From positions 70,277-134,276 of the forward strand of contig JAQCQR010000005.1 of NCBI GenBank assembly GCA_027687465.1: DNA of 64,000 nt, in the 5' to 3' direction. A model generated the notes under the pieces. That model searched no databases. It had not been told where the DNA came from and saw only the letters and a list, made by a program, of their open reading frames with translations. The position numbers were made by a program, and so were the translations under genes. This DNA comes from Coriobacteriaceae bacterium AF08-21 (lineage in GTDB: Bacteria > Actinomycetota > Coriobacteriia > Coriobacteriales > Coriobacteriaceae). Of the stretch, positions 56,490 to 64,000 are shown in pieces (the first letter of the stretch is position 1; the number at the start of each line of letters is the position of its first letter).

Positions 56490-56498
56490 GTAGCTAAT

Positions 56499-56541
56499 TT
56501 GGGTGTCGTGGGCTGCTAGTCTTGGACCTTGATGCTCGGCA
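56499..56541 (-). pseudogene. Short duplicate of the 3' end of the next gene
   Basis: About 43 bp closely match 56705-56747, which spans the stop of the membrane-protein gene. On the minus strand it reads LLPSIKVQD-stop against LLPSIKAQD-stop. It looks like the leftover tail of a deleted tandem paralogue. Confidence 0.55.
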
Positions 56542-56608
56542 ACAGTAAAACTTGATTTTCTATTAATCAAGTTGCACGTAATCTTGCTTTCCAGCTAATC
56601 AAGATTTG

Positions 56609-56692
56609 AGACGGGGCTTTTTTAACTGCCCCTGATGCTGGTTCGACCTCGCTGTCGGGTAGAACAGAGAGTAGCTAAAAGAGCCCCGTCCC
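56609..56692. repeat. Inverted repeat with GACGGGGCTTTTTTA arms
   Basis: GGGACGGGGCTC and its inverse flank a stretch of about 50 bp; each arm carries a T-rich side, so it may terminate both ways. The word GGGACGGGGCTTTTTTAGCT also occurs at 15817. Confidence 0.7.
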
Positions 56693-56721
56693 AAAAAGAC
56701 TGCCTTGGGTGTTGCGGGTGG

Positions 56722-58218
56722 CTAGTCCTGGGCCTTGATGCTCGGCAGGAGAATCTGGGCGAGGTAGTCGCACTCGAGCTTGGTGGCAGCGTCGGCCTTG
56801 CCGTCTTTGCCGACCAGCACGTTCTTGATCTGGCTGTAGGTGTAGCGGTTGCCGGTCGTAAGCTCGACAAGCTCTACGGCTGTGTCCATGGGGTAGGTCG
56901 ACACGGGATCCTGGGTGCGCCCGTTGATAGTCTGGGGCACCACGTACGGATAGACGGGGCCGCTGGCATAGACGGTATAACCGTTGCCCAGGCTGACCGT
57001 GCCCAAAACCGTGTCGCCGTCATCGGGCGTAAAGGTCTCGCCATCGCGCACGGCGACGAGCGTCACGAGCGGTGTATTGGCGTCGCCGTCCAGATAAATG
57101 CACAGCGTGTTGCCGTTTTGCCAGGTTGCGACCTTGCCATACCACTCGACGGGAATATCGAGCTGGTAGAGGTCGGTTGCCTTGTGGCGAGCGTCAGCAT
57201 CACGGGATGCCTGTGCCTTTTGCGCGCTCACGGCATTGACGGCGGCGTCGCGCCGCGCGGTTGCTGCCTGCTGGAGCACTTTGGCAGCCGCGGCGGAGCT
57301 CACACCGCCCTCCTCGGCATACTTGGTGGCGGCATCGATCTGGTCGTCAGTCACCGTGTCGGCCGAAGGCACCTTGAGCTTAAAGGTGGCCTGGGCACTC
57401 AAATCCTGCCCATCGCTCTTGATCGTGACCTGCGCCTTGGTGGTCGGCACGGTATAGACGGTGCCGTCGGACGCGATGGGGGAGGCGGCAATGGAGAGCG
57501 TGTAGTCACCGGGTAGCAGTTTGATGCCACGGCCGTGCTCGTCAACATAGAGTGTTTCGCTCACAGAGGAGCCGTCAGAATCCTGGCCGCTCACCTGTAC
57601 GGGAATCTTGGAGCCGGTGGAACAGTCGAGCCCCGCGGCATGCACGCCAATCTGCACCGACATCATCGTGTGGGCATTGGCGGCGGCGATGGCAGCCTGC
57701 TCTTGCCGGTATCCGTTCCAGGCTGCGTAGCCTGCGCCGCCGGCGACAAGCGCAACGGCCACAGCGCCGGCGACCATTAGATTGCGGCGCTTGGGCGACA
57801 TCTTGCGATGGCGGACCTCGGCTTCGCGTGCCGAGGGAACGGACGGCAGGGGAATATCGCCCATGGCGATGGTCTCATCGACGACAGGAGCAGAACCTAG
57901 GCCGGGGAGCTCGCGGGTCAGCGAATCCTCGGCCGGCAAGCTGTCGAGCAAGACGGTTTCCTCGCCCGTGTCGGATTCGGGCTGATTGCCGGCCTCGCTT
58001 TCGGTGTCTTCGTGACCTGCTTCATCTTCGGTAGGCTCAACGTCGTCTGCATCCTGATCATCGGACTGCGCCTCGACTTCCGGCTCATCCTGCACATCAA
58101 CGCCCGAATCGTCAAACGCAATCTCATCGAGTGAAATCCGGTCTAGGCTCTCCAGGGCCTCAGCGCACGCTTCTGCATCTTGGGCCGCATCCTCTTGGCC
58201 CATCGTCTCATCTTTCAT
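56722..58218 (-). CDS. Large membrane-anchored protein with acidic cytoplasmic N-terminus
   Basis: 498 residues, not recognised as a named family. About 1-125 is very acidic (EPEVEAQSDDQDADDVEPTE), likely cytoplasmic and disordered. A single membrane segment follows a basic RHRKMSPKRRN (about 143-170; NLMVAGAVAVALVAGGAGYAAW). The outer part has an Ig-like region (YVDEHGRGIKLLPGDYTLSIA), an Ala-rich helix (about 310-350) and a C-terminal beta-rich domain ending LAQILLPSIKAQD. It may sense or organise the envelope. The ATG follows GGGGGAT. A remnant of a second copy lies downstream. Confidence 0.75.
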   Translation of the reverse strand: MKDETMGQEDAAQDAEACAEALESLDRISLDEIAFDDSGVDVQDEPEVEAQSDDQDADDVEPTEDEAGHEDTESEAGNQPESDTGEETVLLDSLPAEDSLTRELPGLGSAPVVDETIAMGDIPLPSVPSAREAEVRHRKMSPKRRNLMVAGAVAVALVAGGAGYAAWNGYRQEQAAIAAANAHTMMSVQIGVHAAGLDCSTGSKIPVQVSGQDSDGSSVSETLYVDEHGRGIKLLPGDYTLSIAASPIASDGTVYTVPTTKAQVTIKSDGQDLSAQATFKLKVPSADTVTDDQIDAATKYAEEGGVSSAAAAKVLQQAATARRDAAVNAVSAQKAQASRDADARHKATDLYQLDIPVEWYGKVATWQNGNTLCIYLDGDANTPLVTLVAVRDGETFTPDDGDTVLGTVSLGNGYTVYASGPVYPYVVPQTINGRTQDPVSTYPMDTAVELVELTTGNRYTYSQIKNVLVGKDGKADAATKLECDYLAQILLPSIKAQD

Positions 58219-58350
58219 ATATCCCCCAAGCTCAATATCGGGACAACACTGTACCCAAAAACGGGACCCCATAGAGCCGCCGCATGATTTGAAATCCGAT
58301 TTTATATATGCGCATGTTTTTGAATAGATGAATAGGGACGCAACGACAAA

Positions 58351-58387
58351 AGCCCCCGGAAAGCGAGTGAAACGCTTTCCGGGGGCT
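58351..58387 (-). terminator. Terminator after the DUF5692-like gene
   Basis: AGCCCCCGGAAAGCG pairs with CGCTTTCCGGGGGCT; on the minus strand TTTTGTCG follows. Confidence 0.9.
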
Positions 58388-58454
58388 CTGCGAGACATTG
58401 GATTGAAAATCTGGCAGGCGGGCCTATGCCCAAGTGCCGACAGCGACAACCATG

Positions 58455-59462
58455 TTACTCGGCGTGCGCGTAATCAACCTTGGCACGGCGAGCGGTAGCC
58501 TTCTCCCAATCGCTGGTGCCCTCAAAGACATCCTGCTTGTAGGGATTGCGGCCGAGCTTCTTGGCGCGGTAGGCGATGTAGATGATCGCGGCGACGTTGG
58601 CGACCAGTGCGGCGATCGAGACCGCGGTAGCGGCGCCGGGGTCGAGCGTGGAGTGGGTCACAAAGATGGACTCCTCCTGGAAGTACGGGAACACCTGGGC
58701 AAACATGCACCAAATAGCAAGCGTAAAGGCGCGGTTCTGAATCCAGCCGCCCTTGTTCCAGATAAAGGCGGCGACGGTGGGCGCCAGCAGCAGCGCAAAG
58801 CCGCAGAACCAGGAGTGGGTGGGCAGGCAGTTGTAGGTGTAGCAGAAGTTCCAGATATCGTAGGCGATGATGTAGACCCAGGTCATATCGGGCCACAGCA
58901 TGTCGGTCTTGTCCTCGGAGGCGTAGACGCTCCACCAACCGGTCATGCAGAAGATGTTGATGATACCGGCGATGCCGTTGAACACGTTGTTCCAGCCGGC
59001 CAGCTGCGTAGCACCTTCGGAGGTGACCCAAGTGGACTGGCCCAGGACAAAGAAGTGATAGGCGCTCTCAAAGTCGGACACGACGGCGATCATGATGTTG
59101 ATGGCGACGATCACAAACGGCCACGCGCGGAACCAGTGTGCCTTGCCGATCTTGCCCCACTGATACTTAATGGCGATGAAGCCCCAGCAACCGGCCAACG
59201 CCGCGTAGACCTTGGCGTAGTGGAACCAGCTGTTCTGGTACACATGGGTGGGGTTGGTGAGCGCCCACTCGGCACCCTGTGAGACGCCAATGGCGATGGC
59301 GACGCAGTAGATGGTCATGGCCAGCGGAGCCACGCCAAAGATGATTGCCGCGCCCAGCTTGGTGCGGCGGCCGACCTCGTTGAGCACGATCAGGCCAATA
59401 AAGACCATGGCCCAGCCGGCCCAGTGGATAAGGGTATCGCTACCCCAAACATCGAACAGCAT
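58455..59462 (-). CDS. Polytopic membrane protein, DUF5692-like
   Basis: 335 residues with about nine hydrophobic segments and many Trp, Tyr and His (NPTHVYQNSWFHYAKVYAAL; ESAYHFFVLGQSTW; DIWNFCYTYNCLPTHSWFCG). It resembles the DUF5692 membrane proteins of Coriobacteriia; function is unknown. The aromatic-rich, conserved polar residues within membranes hint at ligand or cofactor binding. It lies 63 bp downstream of a TetR regulator on the same strand, so the two are probably co-transcribed from the divergent promoter shared with the Fe-S flavoprotein. Confidence 0.8.
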   Translation of the reverse strand: MLFDVWGSDTLIHWAGWAMVFIGLIVLNEVGRRTKLGAAIIFGVAPLAMTIYCVAIAIGVSQGAEWALTNPTHVYQNSWFHYAKVYAALAGCWGFIAIKYQWGKIGKAHWFRAWPFVIVAINIMIAVVSDFESAYHFFVLGQSTWVTSEGATQLAGWNNVFNGIAGIINIFCMTGWWSVYASEDKTDMLWPDMTWVYIIAYDIWNFCYTYNCLPTHSWFCGFALLLAPTVAAFIWNKGGWIQNRAFTLAIWCMFAQVFPYFQEESIFVTHSTLDPGAATAVSIAALVANVAAIIYIAYRAKKLGRNPYKQDVFEGTSDWEKATARRAKVDYAHAE

Positions 59463-59525
59463 GCTGCTCTCCTTTCACACGCCCGCGGCCCCTCTTCTGA
59501 TCGCGGGCAGTTTGGCCAAATGTCG

Positions 59526-60188
59526 TCAGTTCTGGGGCTTGCGCTCCGGATACTTGGCGGTATAGCCCTCGATGTGGAGTGTCGAGGCGATGATTTCCTT
59601 GACCGTCTCGTCGGGCACATCGGGGTGCGTGCGGATATACATCAAAAGACCCATGATGAGGGTGTAGAACGTCTCGTAGACATGGTCGATGCGTAGCTCA
59701 TGATGGGCGACAAAATCCACCACGGTGGTATCGCAGATATACTGCGCCACGCGCTGGACCACGTTGTGCAAAAAGCCGCCGTAGAGCGCGCCGCTGCTCG
59801 AGGTGAGCGTACTCGGCAGCTCGTGGCCGCTGGCGACCAGACGCTTAAAGAGTGGGGCGACGGTGTCGAGCGCGCCCTCGATATCACCGACGGTGCGGCC
59901 GGCATTCCACTGCTCGAGCTCGGAGATAAAACCGTCGATCGCCTCGTCCATAACAGCGGTGACGGCGGCGTCCATGTCGGCGAAGTAGTGGTAGAACAGC
60001 GAGCGCGTGCAGCCGGCTCGCTTGGTCACGGCCGATACCGATAGGTGGGACACGCCCAGCTCGGAGCTTACGGTGCGCACGGCATCGAGAATCTCGCGAC
60101 GGCGTTCGTCGCCCGTCAGGCGCTTTGCCGCGCTATCGGATGCGGGGACGGCATCGACCACAGAGATATCCGCTGTGTTGTTGCCCAT
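59526..60188 (-). CDS. TetR/AcrR-family transcriptional regulator
   Basis: 220 residues. N-terminal HTH (about 30-75; RRREILDAVRTVSSELGVSHLSVSAVTKRAGCTRSLFYHYFADMDAA) and an all-helical ligand-binding domain. It starts 58 bp from two perfect dyads TTGACR-N3-YGTCAA in the divergent promoter, which are likely its operators, so it should control both itself with the membrane gene and the Fe-S flavoprotein. Inducer unknown. Confidence 0.92.
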   Translation of the reverse strand: MGNNTADISVVDAVPASDSAAKRLTGDERRREILDAVRTVSSELGVSHLSVSAVTKRAGCTRSLFYHYFADMDAAVTAVMDEAIDGFISELEQWNAGRTVGDIEGALDTVAPLFKRLVASGHELPSTLTSSSGALYGGFLHNVVQRVAQYICDTTVVDFVAHHELRIDHVYETFYTLIMGLLMYIRTHPDVPDETVKEIIASTLHIEGYTAKYPERKPQN

Positions 60189-60246
60189 GTTTTGCCGCCT
60201 TTCATCCTCTTTTGCCTGACCGTTCGCCTAACAGTCTTGAATATTG

Positions 60247-60284
60247 TTGACGGTTCGTCAATACTATTTTTGACACAATGTCAA
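60247..60284. promoter_or_regulatory. Twin operators in the TetR/flavoprotein divergent promoter
   Basis: TTGACG-GTT-CGTCAA (60247-60261) and TTGACA-CAA-TGTCAA (60270-60284), both perfect, centres 23 bp apart. Confidence 0.75.
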
Positions 60285-60376
60285 CAATGGCGGGTGAACG
60301 GCATGGGGCATGCTCGGCCTGCAAAAAAAGAGGGGCGCTGCGGTCTCGCCGGGCTGCGGCAAGAGAAGGGATAACC

Positions 60377-63154
60377 ATGATTCTCAACGGACCGGGGATT
60401 AGCTATACCGAGCCCGATATCGGCGCGGAGTTCGTGCCGCCGATACCGGAGCATCCGCGCGAGGCCATCGTCAAACTGTGTGAGCACTGCACCAACCGCC
60501 TGTTGCACCGCGACGAGCTGCTGGGCTACGAGTACTGGTCGTTTGCCGAGGCCGCAACCGACGAGCAGGCCGAAGTGCTCTGCAAGATGAAGATGCGCCG
60601 TCCCTATACGCTGCCCGAGATGGTCAAGCTCACCGGCATGCCCGAGGCCGATATCGAGAAGATGCTCGACGACATGAGCTACACGGGTCTGCTCGAGTAC
60701 AACTGGGAAAACCCCGAGCGCGCCAAGCAGTGGGTGCTGCCCATGCTGGTGCCGGGTTCCGCCGAGTTCCTCAACATGCGCGTGAGCCAGCTCGAGGAGC
60801 ATCCGGTCTATGCCAAGTTCTTTGAGCAGGCGTCCAAGGGACCGCTGTCCAAGGCCACGCCGATGGTGCCGCCCGGCGGTGCCGGCATCGGCATGCATGT
60901 CATTCCGGTCGAGAAGGCCATCGATGCCGCGAGTACCTCGGTGCCGATCGAGCATATCGAGCACTGGCTCGACAAATACGAGGGTAAGTATGCCGCCAGC
61001 ACCTGCAGCTGCCGCGCGAGCCGTCGCGTGATGGGCGAGGGCTGCGCCGACGACCCGGCCGACTGGTGCATTGCCGTGGGCGATATGGCCGACTATGTGG
61101 TTGAGACCGACCGCGGCCACTATGTGACCCGCGACGAGGTTTACGACATCCTGCGCCAGGCCGAGGACAACGGCTTTGTGCACCAGATCACCAATATCGA
61201 CGGCGAGAACAAGATCTTCGCCATCTGCAACTGCAACGTCAACGTGTGCTATGCCCTGCGCACCTCGCAGCTGTTCAACACGCCCAATCTGTCGCGCTCG
61301 GCCTATGTCGCCAAGGTCGAGAAGGATAAGTGCGTGGCCTGCGGTCGCTGCGTTGAGGTGTGCCCTGCCGGTGCCGCTAAGCTCGGCCAGAAGCTCTGCA
61401 GCAAAAAGGCCGGCGGACAGGTGCCCGAGTATCCGCGCCAGGAGCTGCCCGATGCCACCAAGTGGGACCACACCAAGTGGTCGCCCAACTACCGCAACGA
61501 TAACCGTATCGAGACGCACGAGTCCGGCACCGCGCCCTGCAAGACGGCTTGCCCCGCGCACGTTGCCGTTCAGGGCTACTTAAAGCTCGCGGCCCAGGGC
61601 CGCTATGACGAGGCGCTGGCGCTCATCAAGCGCGAGAACCCGCTGCCCGCTATCTGCGGCCGCGTGTGCAACCGCCGCTGCGAGGATGCCTGCACCCGTG
61701 GTCGCGTGGATGCCGCCGTGGCTATCGACGAGGTCAAGAAGTTTATCGCCCAGCGCGACTTGGATGCCGCGACCCGTTATGTCCCGCCCGTGGTGACGCC
61801 GACGCGCGCCGGCGGCTTCGATCAGAAGATCGCCATCATCGGTGCCGGTCCGGCCGGTCTGTCCTGCGCCTTCTACCTGGCCGAGAAGGGCTACAAGCCC
61901 GTCGTGTTCGAGAAGAACGAACGCCCGGGTGGTATGCTCACCTATGGCATTCCCAGCTTTAAGCTGCAGAAGGATGTTATCGAGGCAGAGGTTGAGGTTA
62001 TTCGCCTGATGGGTGCCGAGTTCCGCTATGGTGTGGAGGTCGGTCGCGATGTGACGCTCGACGAGCTGCGCGCGCAGGGCTTTAAGGCCTTCTACGTGGC
62101 TATTGGCTGCCAGGGAGGCCGCCTTGCCGGTATTCCGGGCGAGGACGCCGAGGATGTGACCGTGGCCGTCGACTTTTTGCGCGAGGTCAACAGCGGCAAG
62201 ATCGACGCGCTGCCCGGCCGCACCATCGTGGTGGGCGGCGGCAACGTGGCCATCGATGTCGCGCGCAACGCCTGCCGTCTGGGTTCCGAGCACGTTGAGA
62301 TGTTCTGCCTGGAGAGCGAGGCCCAGATGCCTGCCAGCGAGGAGGAGCGTCGCGAGGCCATTGAGGACGGCGCGCACATTAGCTGCGGCTGGGGCCCCAA
62401 GGAGATTCACCTGGACGAGGCCGGTCGTGTGTGCGGCATCACCTTCAAGCGCTGCACGCGTGTCTTTGACGACGAGGGCCGTTTTGCGCCCGAGTACGAC
62501 GAGGACGACCTGCGCCGTGTCGATGCCGACCGCGTGGTCATGTCGATTGGCCAGTCCATTGTGTGGGGCGACCTGCTGGCTGGCTCCAAGGTGGAGCTTG
62601 GCCGCGGCCAGGGTGCCCTTGCCGATCCCCAGACCTACCAGACCGCCGAGCCCGACATCTTTGTGGGCGGCGACGTCTACACCGGTCCGAGCTTTGCCAT
62701 CGATGCCATCGCCGCCGGCCACGAGGCCGCCGTCTCCATCCATCGCTTTGTGCAGCCGGGATCCACGCTCACCATCGGCCGCAACCAGCGTCGCTACACC
62801 GCGCTCGACCGCGACGATGTTGTGATTGAGAGCTATGACAACGCAAGCCGCGAGGTGGCACGTGTCGACCGCGAGCGCGAGAAGGCTGCGCCCTTTAGCG
62901 AGTACGTCGAGACCTTTACCGAGGAGCAGGTGCGCGCCGAGACCGCCCGCTGCCTGGGCTGCGGTGCCTCGATCATCGACCCCAACAAGTGCATCGGCTG
63001 CGGCCTGTGCACCACCAAGTGCGCGTTTGACGCCATCCATCTGGATCGCGACCGCCCCGAGTGCTCAACGATGGTCAAATACGAGCAAAAGCTCCCAAGC
63101 CTGGGCAAGTACGCTTTGAAGCGCGCCATCAAGATTAAGTTCGGTCGTAAATAG
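60377..63154 (+). CDS. Multidomain Fe-S flavoprotein, GltD/NfnB-like oxidoreductase
   Basis: 925 residues. The N-terminal ~310 residues hold a winged-helix-like segment (YTLPEMVKLTGMPEADIEKML), and Cys clusters (LCEHC; TCSCRASRRVMGEGC; ICNCNVNVCYA). Then a ferredoxin motif CVACGRCVEVCP, a GltD-type Cys/helical domain (CKTACPAHVAVQGYLKLAAQG; CGRVCNRRCEDACTRG), an FAD loop GAGPAGLSCAFYLAEKGY, an NAD(P) loop GGGNVAIDVARNA, and a C-terminal ferredoxin motif CIGCGLCTTKCAFD. It likely moves electrons between NAD(P)H and ferredoxin-type carriers. The start follows AGAAGGG. Divergent from the TetR gene; hypA follows. Confidence 0.88.
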   Translation: MILNGPGISYTEPDIGAEFVPPIPEHPREAIVKLCEHCTNRLLHRDELLGYEYWSFAEAATDEQAEVLCKMKMRRPYTLPEMVKLTGMPEADIEKMLDDMSYTGLLEYNWENPERAKQWVLPMLVPGSAEFLNMRVSQLEEHPVYAKFFEQASKGPLSKATPMVPPGGAGIGMHVIPVEKAIDAASTSVPIEHIEHWLDKYEGKYAASTCSCRASRRVMGEGCADDPADWCIAVGDMADYVVETDRGHYVTRDEVYDILRQAEDNGFVHQITNIDGENKIFAICNCNVNVCYALRTSQLFNTPNLSRSAYVAKVEKDKCVACGRCVEVCPAGAAKLGQKLCSKKAGGQVPEYPRQELPDATKWDHTKWSPNYRNDNRIETHESGTAPCKTACPAHVAVQGYLKLAAQGRYDEALALIKRENPLPAICGRVCNRRCEDACTRGRVDAAVAIDEVKKFIAQRDLDAATRYVPPVVTPTRAGGFDQKIAIIGAGPAGLSCAFYLAEKGYKPVVFEKNERPGGMLTYGIPSFKLQKDVIEAEVEVIRLMGAEFRYGVEVGRDVTLDELRAQGFKAFYVAIGCQGGRLAGIPGEDAEDVTVAVDFLREVNSGKIDALPGRTIVVGGGNVAIDVARNACRLGSEHVEMFCLESEAQMPASEEERREAIEDGAHISCGWGPKEIHLDEAGRVCGITFKRCTRVFDDEGRFAPEYDEDDLRRVDADRVVMSIGQSIVWGDLLAGSKVELGRGQGALADPQTYQTAEPDIFVGGDVYTGPSFAIDAIAAGHEAAVSIHRFVQPGSTLTIGRNQRRYTALDRDDVVIESYDNASREVARVDREREKAAPFSEYVETFTEEQVRAETARCLGCGASIIDPNKCIGCGLCTTKCAFDAIHLDRDRPECSTMVKYEQKLPSLGKYALKRAIKIKFGRK

Positions 63155-63169
63155 GTAACCATGGCGGGT

Positions 63170-63210
63170 AAGGGGACGGCGCAGACTAGATTTCGCCGTC
63201 CCCTTGCTTT
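63170..63210 (+). terminator. Hairpin between the flavoprotein and hypA
   Basis: GGGGACGGCG pairs with CGCCGTCCCC and is followed by TTGCTTT. Arms contain GGGGAC as in the repeats. Confidence 0.75.
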
Positions 63211-63250
63211 GAGTTTGCATCGAATCAACCTCTGCAGAAAGGGTTTCGAC

Positions 63251-63679
63251 TTGCATGAATTAGGGATTGTGTATCACATCATTCGCGATGTTGAGAATGT
63301 GGCGCGCGCCAATGGCGTGAGTCGCGTTTCGAGCGTGACGTTGCTACTGGGCGAGGTCTCGGGCGTCGTTCCCGACTTGCTGCTCGACGCTTGGCGCTGG
63401 GCAGCAGATAAAAAGCCCATCGCGCAGGGCGCGGAGCTTATCGTGGAGCCCGTCGAGGCCGTGACACATTGCGAGGCGTGCGGCTGCGACTACGCGACGG
63501 TCGAGCACGGCAAGACCTGTCCCCAGTGCGGTAGCGGCGAGACCTATTTGCTGCAGGGCCAAGAGGTAATGATCAAACAGATCGAGACCCCCGACGAGGA
63601 CCCGGCAGACGCTGCTCCTGACGGCCTCTCCGACGCCCCCGATGCCGTCGACGCCGCCAACCCCCTTCACATCGCCTAA
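63251..63679 (+). CDS. hypA: Hydrogenase nickel-insertion protein HypA (TTG start)
   Basis: 142 residues. HypA hands nickel to the hydrogenase large subunit. The family requires Met-His2-Glu3; here this is met only if translation begins at the TTG at 63251 (then HELGIVYHIIRDVENVA), 7 nt after AGAAAGGG. The zinc site is Cys74, Cys77, Cys90, Cys93 (CEAC...CPQC). The C-terminal ~30 residues are an acidic Asp/Ala/Pro tail beyond the usual length. It is far from hypCDEF and follows the Fe-S flavoprotein. No hypB is present. Confidence 0.93.
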   Translation: MHELGIVYHIIRDVENVARANGVSRVSSVTLLLGEVSGVVPDLLLDAWRWAADKKPIAQGAELIVEPVEAVTHCEACGCDYATVEHGKTCPQCGSGETYLLQGQEVMIKQIETPDEDPADAAPDGLSDAPDAVDAANPLHIA

Positions 63680-64000
63680 CTTAGCCATTGGGGACGTTCT
63701 TAAACGACTAGTCATTAAAGAACGTCCCCAACGACTACTTTGTTAGAGCATATTTCTTACCATTAGTCAAGCACCATCTGTTTAAACGAAATAGCCTCAA
63801 CCCGAGCACATTTGTGTCTGTTTAAAACCGGCAATAATGAACAGCGTGCTCAATTCGGTCATGTAAATAGATCAGCTATCAATCCTCAGCAGCAAATCAG
63901 CCAAAATACTGGAATGTAATCAGCTTGTAACAAAACAAGACGTTTAAACAAATAGGTTGATTTTCAATCTCAACGCAACAGCCTGAACGGGTCCCGCGTT
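63680..64000. other. AT-rich end of window
   Basis: A family-A palindrome, then about 260 bp of low-GC sequence without a visible gene. GTTTAAAC or GTTTAAAA occurs at 63780, 63820 and 63942, possibly operator sites of a gene beyond the window. Confidence 0.55.
63688..63731. repeat. Family A palindrome (TGGGGACGTTCTT variant)
   Basis: TTGGGGACGTTCTTAA and TTAAAGAACGTCCCCAA pair across a GACTAGTC-containing loop, like the copy at 13889. Confidence 0.88.

Overview
The window is high-GC bacterial chromosome with short intergenic gaps, strong AGGAGG-type ribosome sites and frequent ATGA-type overlaps. The gene set points to a gut Coriobacteriia such as Collinsella: a LuxR regulator with an MFS-like membrane domain, a DnaK operon ending in HspR, a split beta-glucoside PTS, [NiFe]-hydrogenase maturation genes and a DUF5692-like membrane protein. 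No rRNA, tRNA, CRISPR array or intact transposase gene was found. The taxonomic assignment is inference.

Layout. 1-1147: end of a LuxR-type two-component system. 1339-5630: a lipoprotein plus three zinc-ribbon proteins (SPFH, membrane, DUF4428-like) that look like an envelope-associated module. 5979-13873 and 20961-27966: a carbohydrate block with a DUF1593 protein, an esterase, PTS EIIBC, a DUF4038 hydrolase, a ROK kinase, RpiR and AraC regulators, a large glycosidase, a GH1 6-phospho-glucosidase and the separate PTS EIIA. 14264-20817: LuxR/MFS-like regulator, MgtA-type Mg2+ ATPase behind a possible leader peptide, pyrE, and an XRE-desulfoferrodoxin fusion. 28204-29905: lipoprotein and HAD phosphatase. 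30011-35911: hypE-hypD-hypC-hypF-nikR plus a small gene, all on the minus strand. 36133-39229: thioredoxin, an unknown gene and a GHKL/LytTR two-component pair. 39521-43387: nadA-nadB-nadC-niaR with a palindromic operator. 43525-48669: ferredoxin, then dnaK-grpE-dnaJ-hspR. 48970-58218: aconitase-family hydratase, two envelope proteins, clpB, a small gene and a large membrane protein. 58455-63679: DUF5692-like protein and TetR regulator, divergent from a 925-residue Fe-S flavoprotein that is followed by hypA.

How the genes may work together. EIIBC, EIIA, GH1, the other hydrolases and the ROK kinase would import, cleave and phosphorylate beta-glucosides. HypA/C/D/E/F and NikR supply and control nickel for hydrogenase. 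nadA/B/C with NiaR make NAD under niacin feedback. dnaK and clpB carry the same 27-bp operator and would be co-repressed by the HspR encoded in the dnaK operon.

The intergenic DNA is rich in structured repeats of several families: TGGGGAC-type palindromes; a 64-nt hairpin with compensatory changes; CCACCACAAAGG palindromes; two complex nested hairpins of about 150 bp with covarying arms; two arrays of 46-nt hairpins at an exact 62-bp period; and three tandem hairpins ahead of clpB. These repeats are the least explained content of the window.
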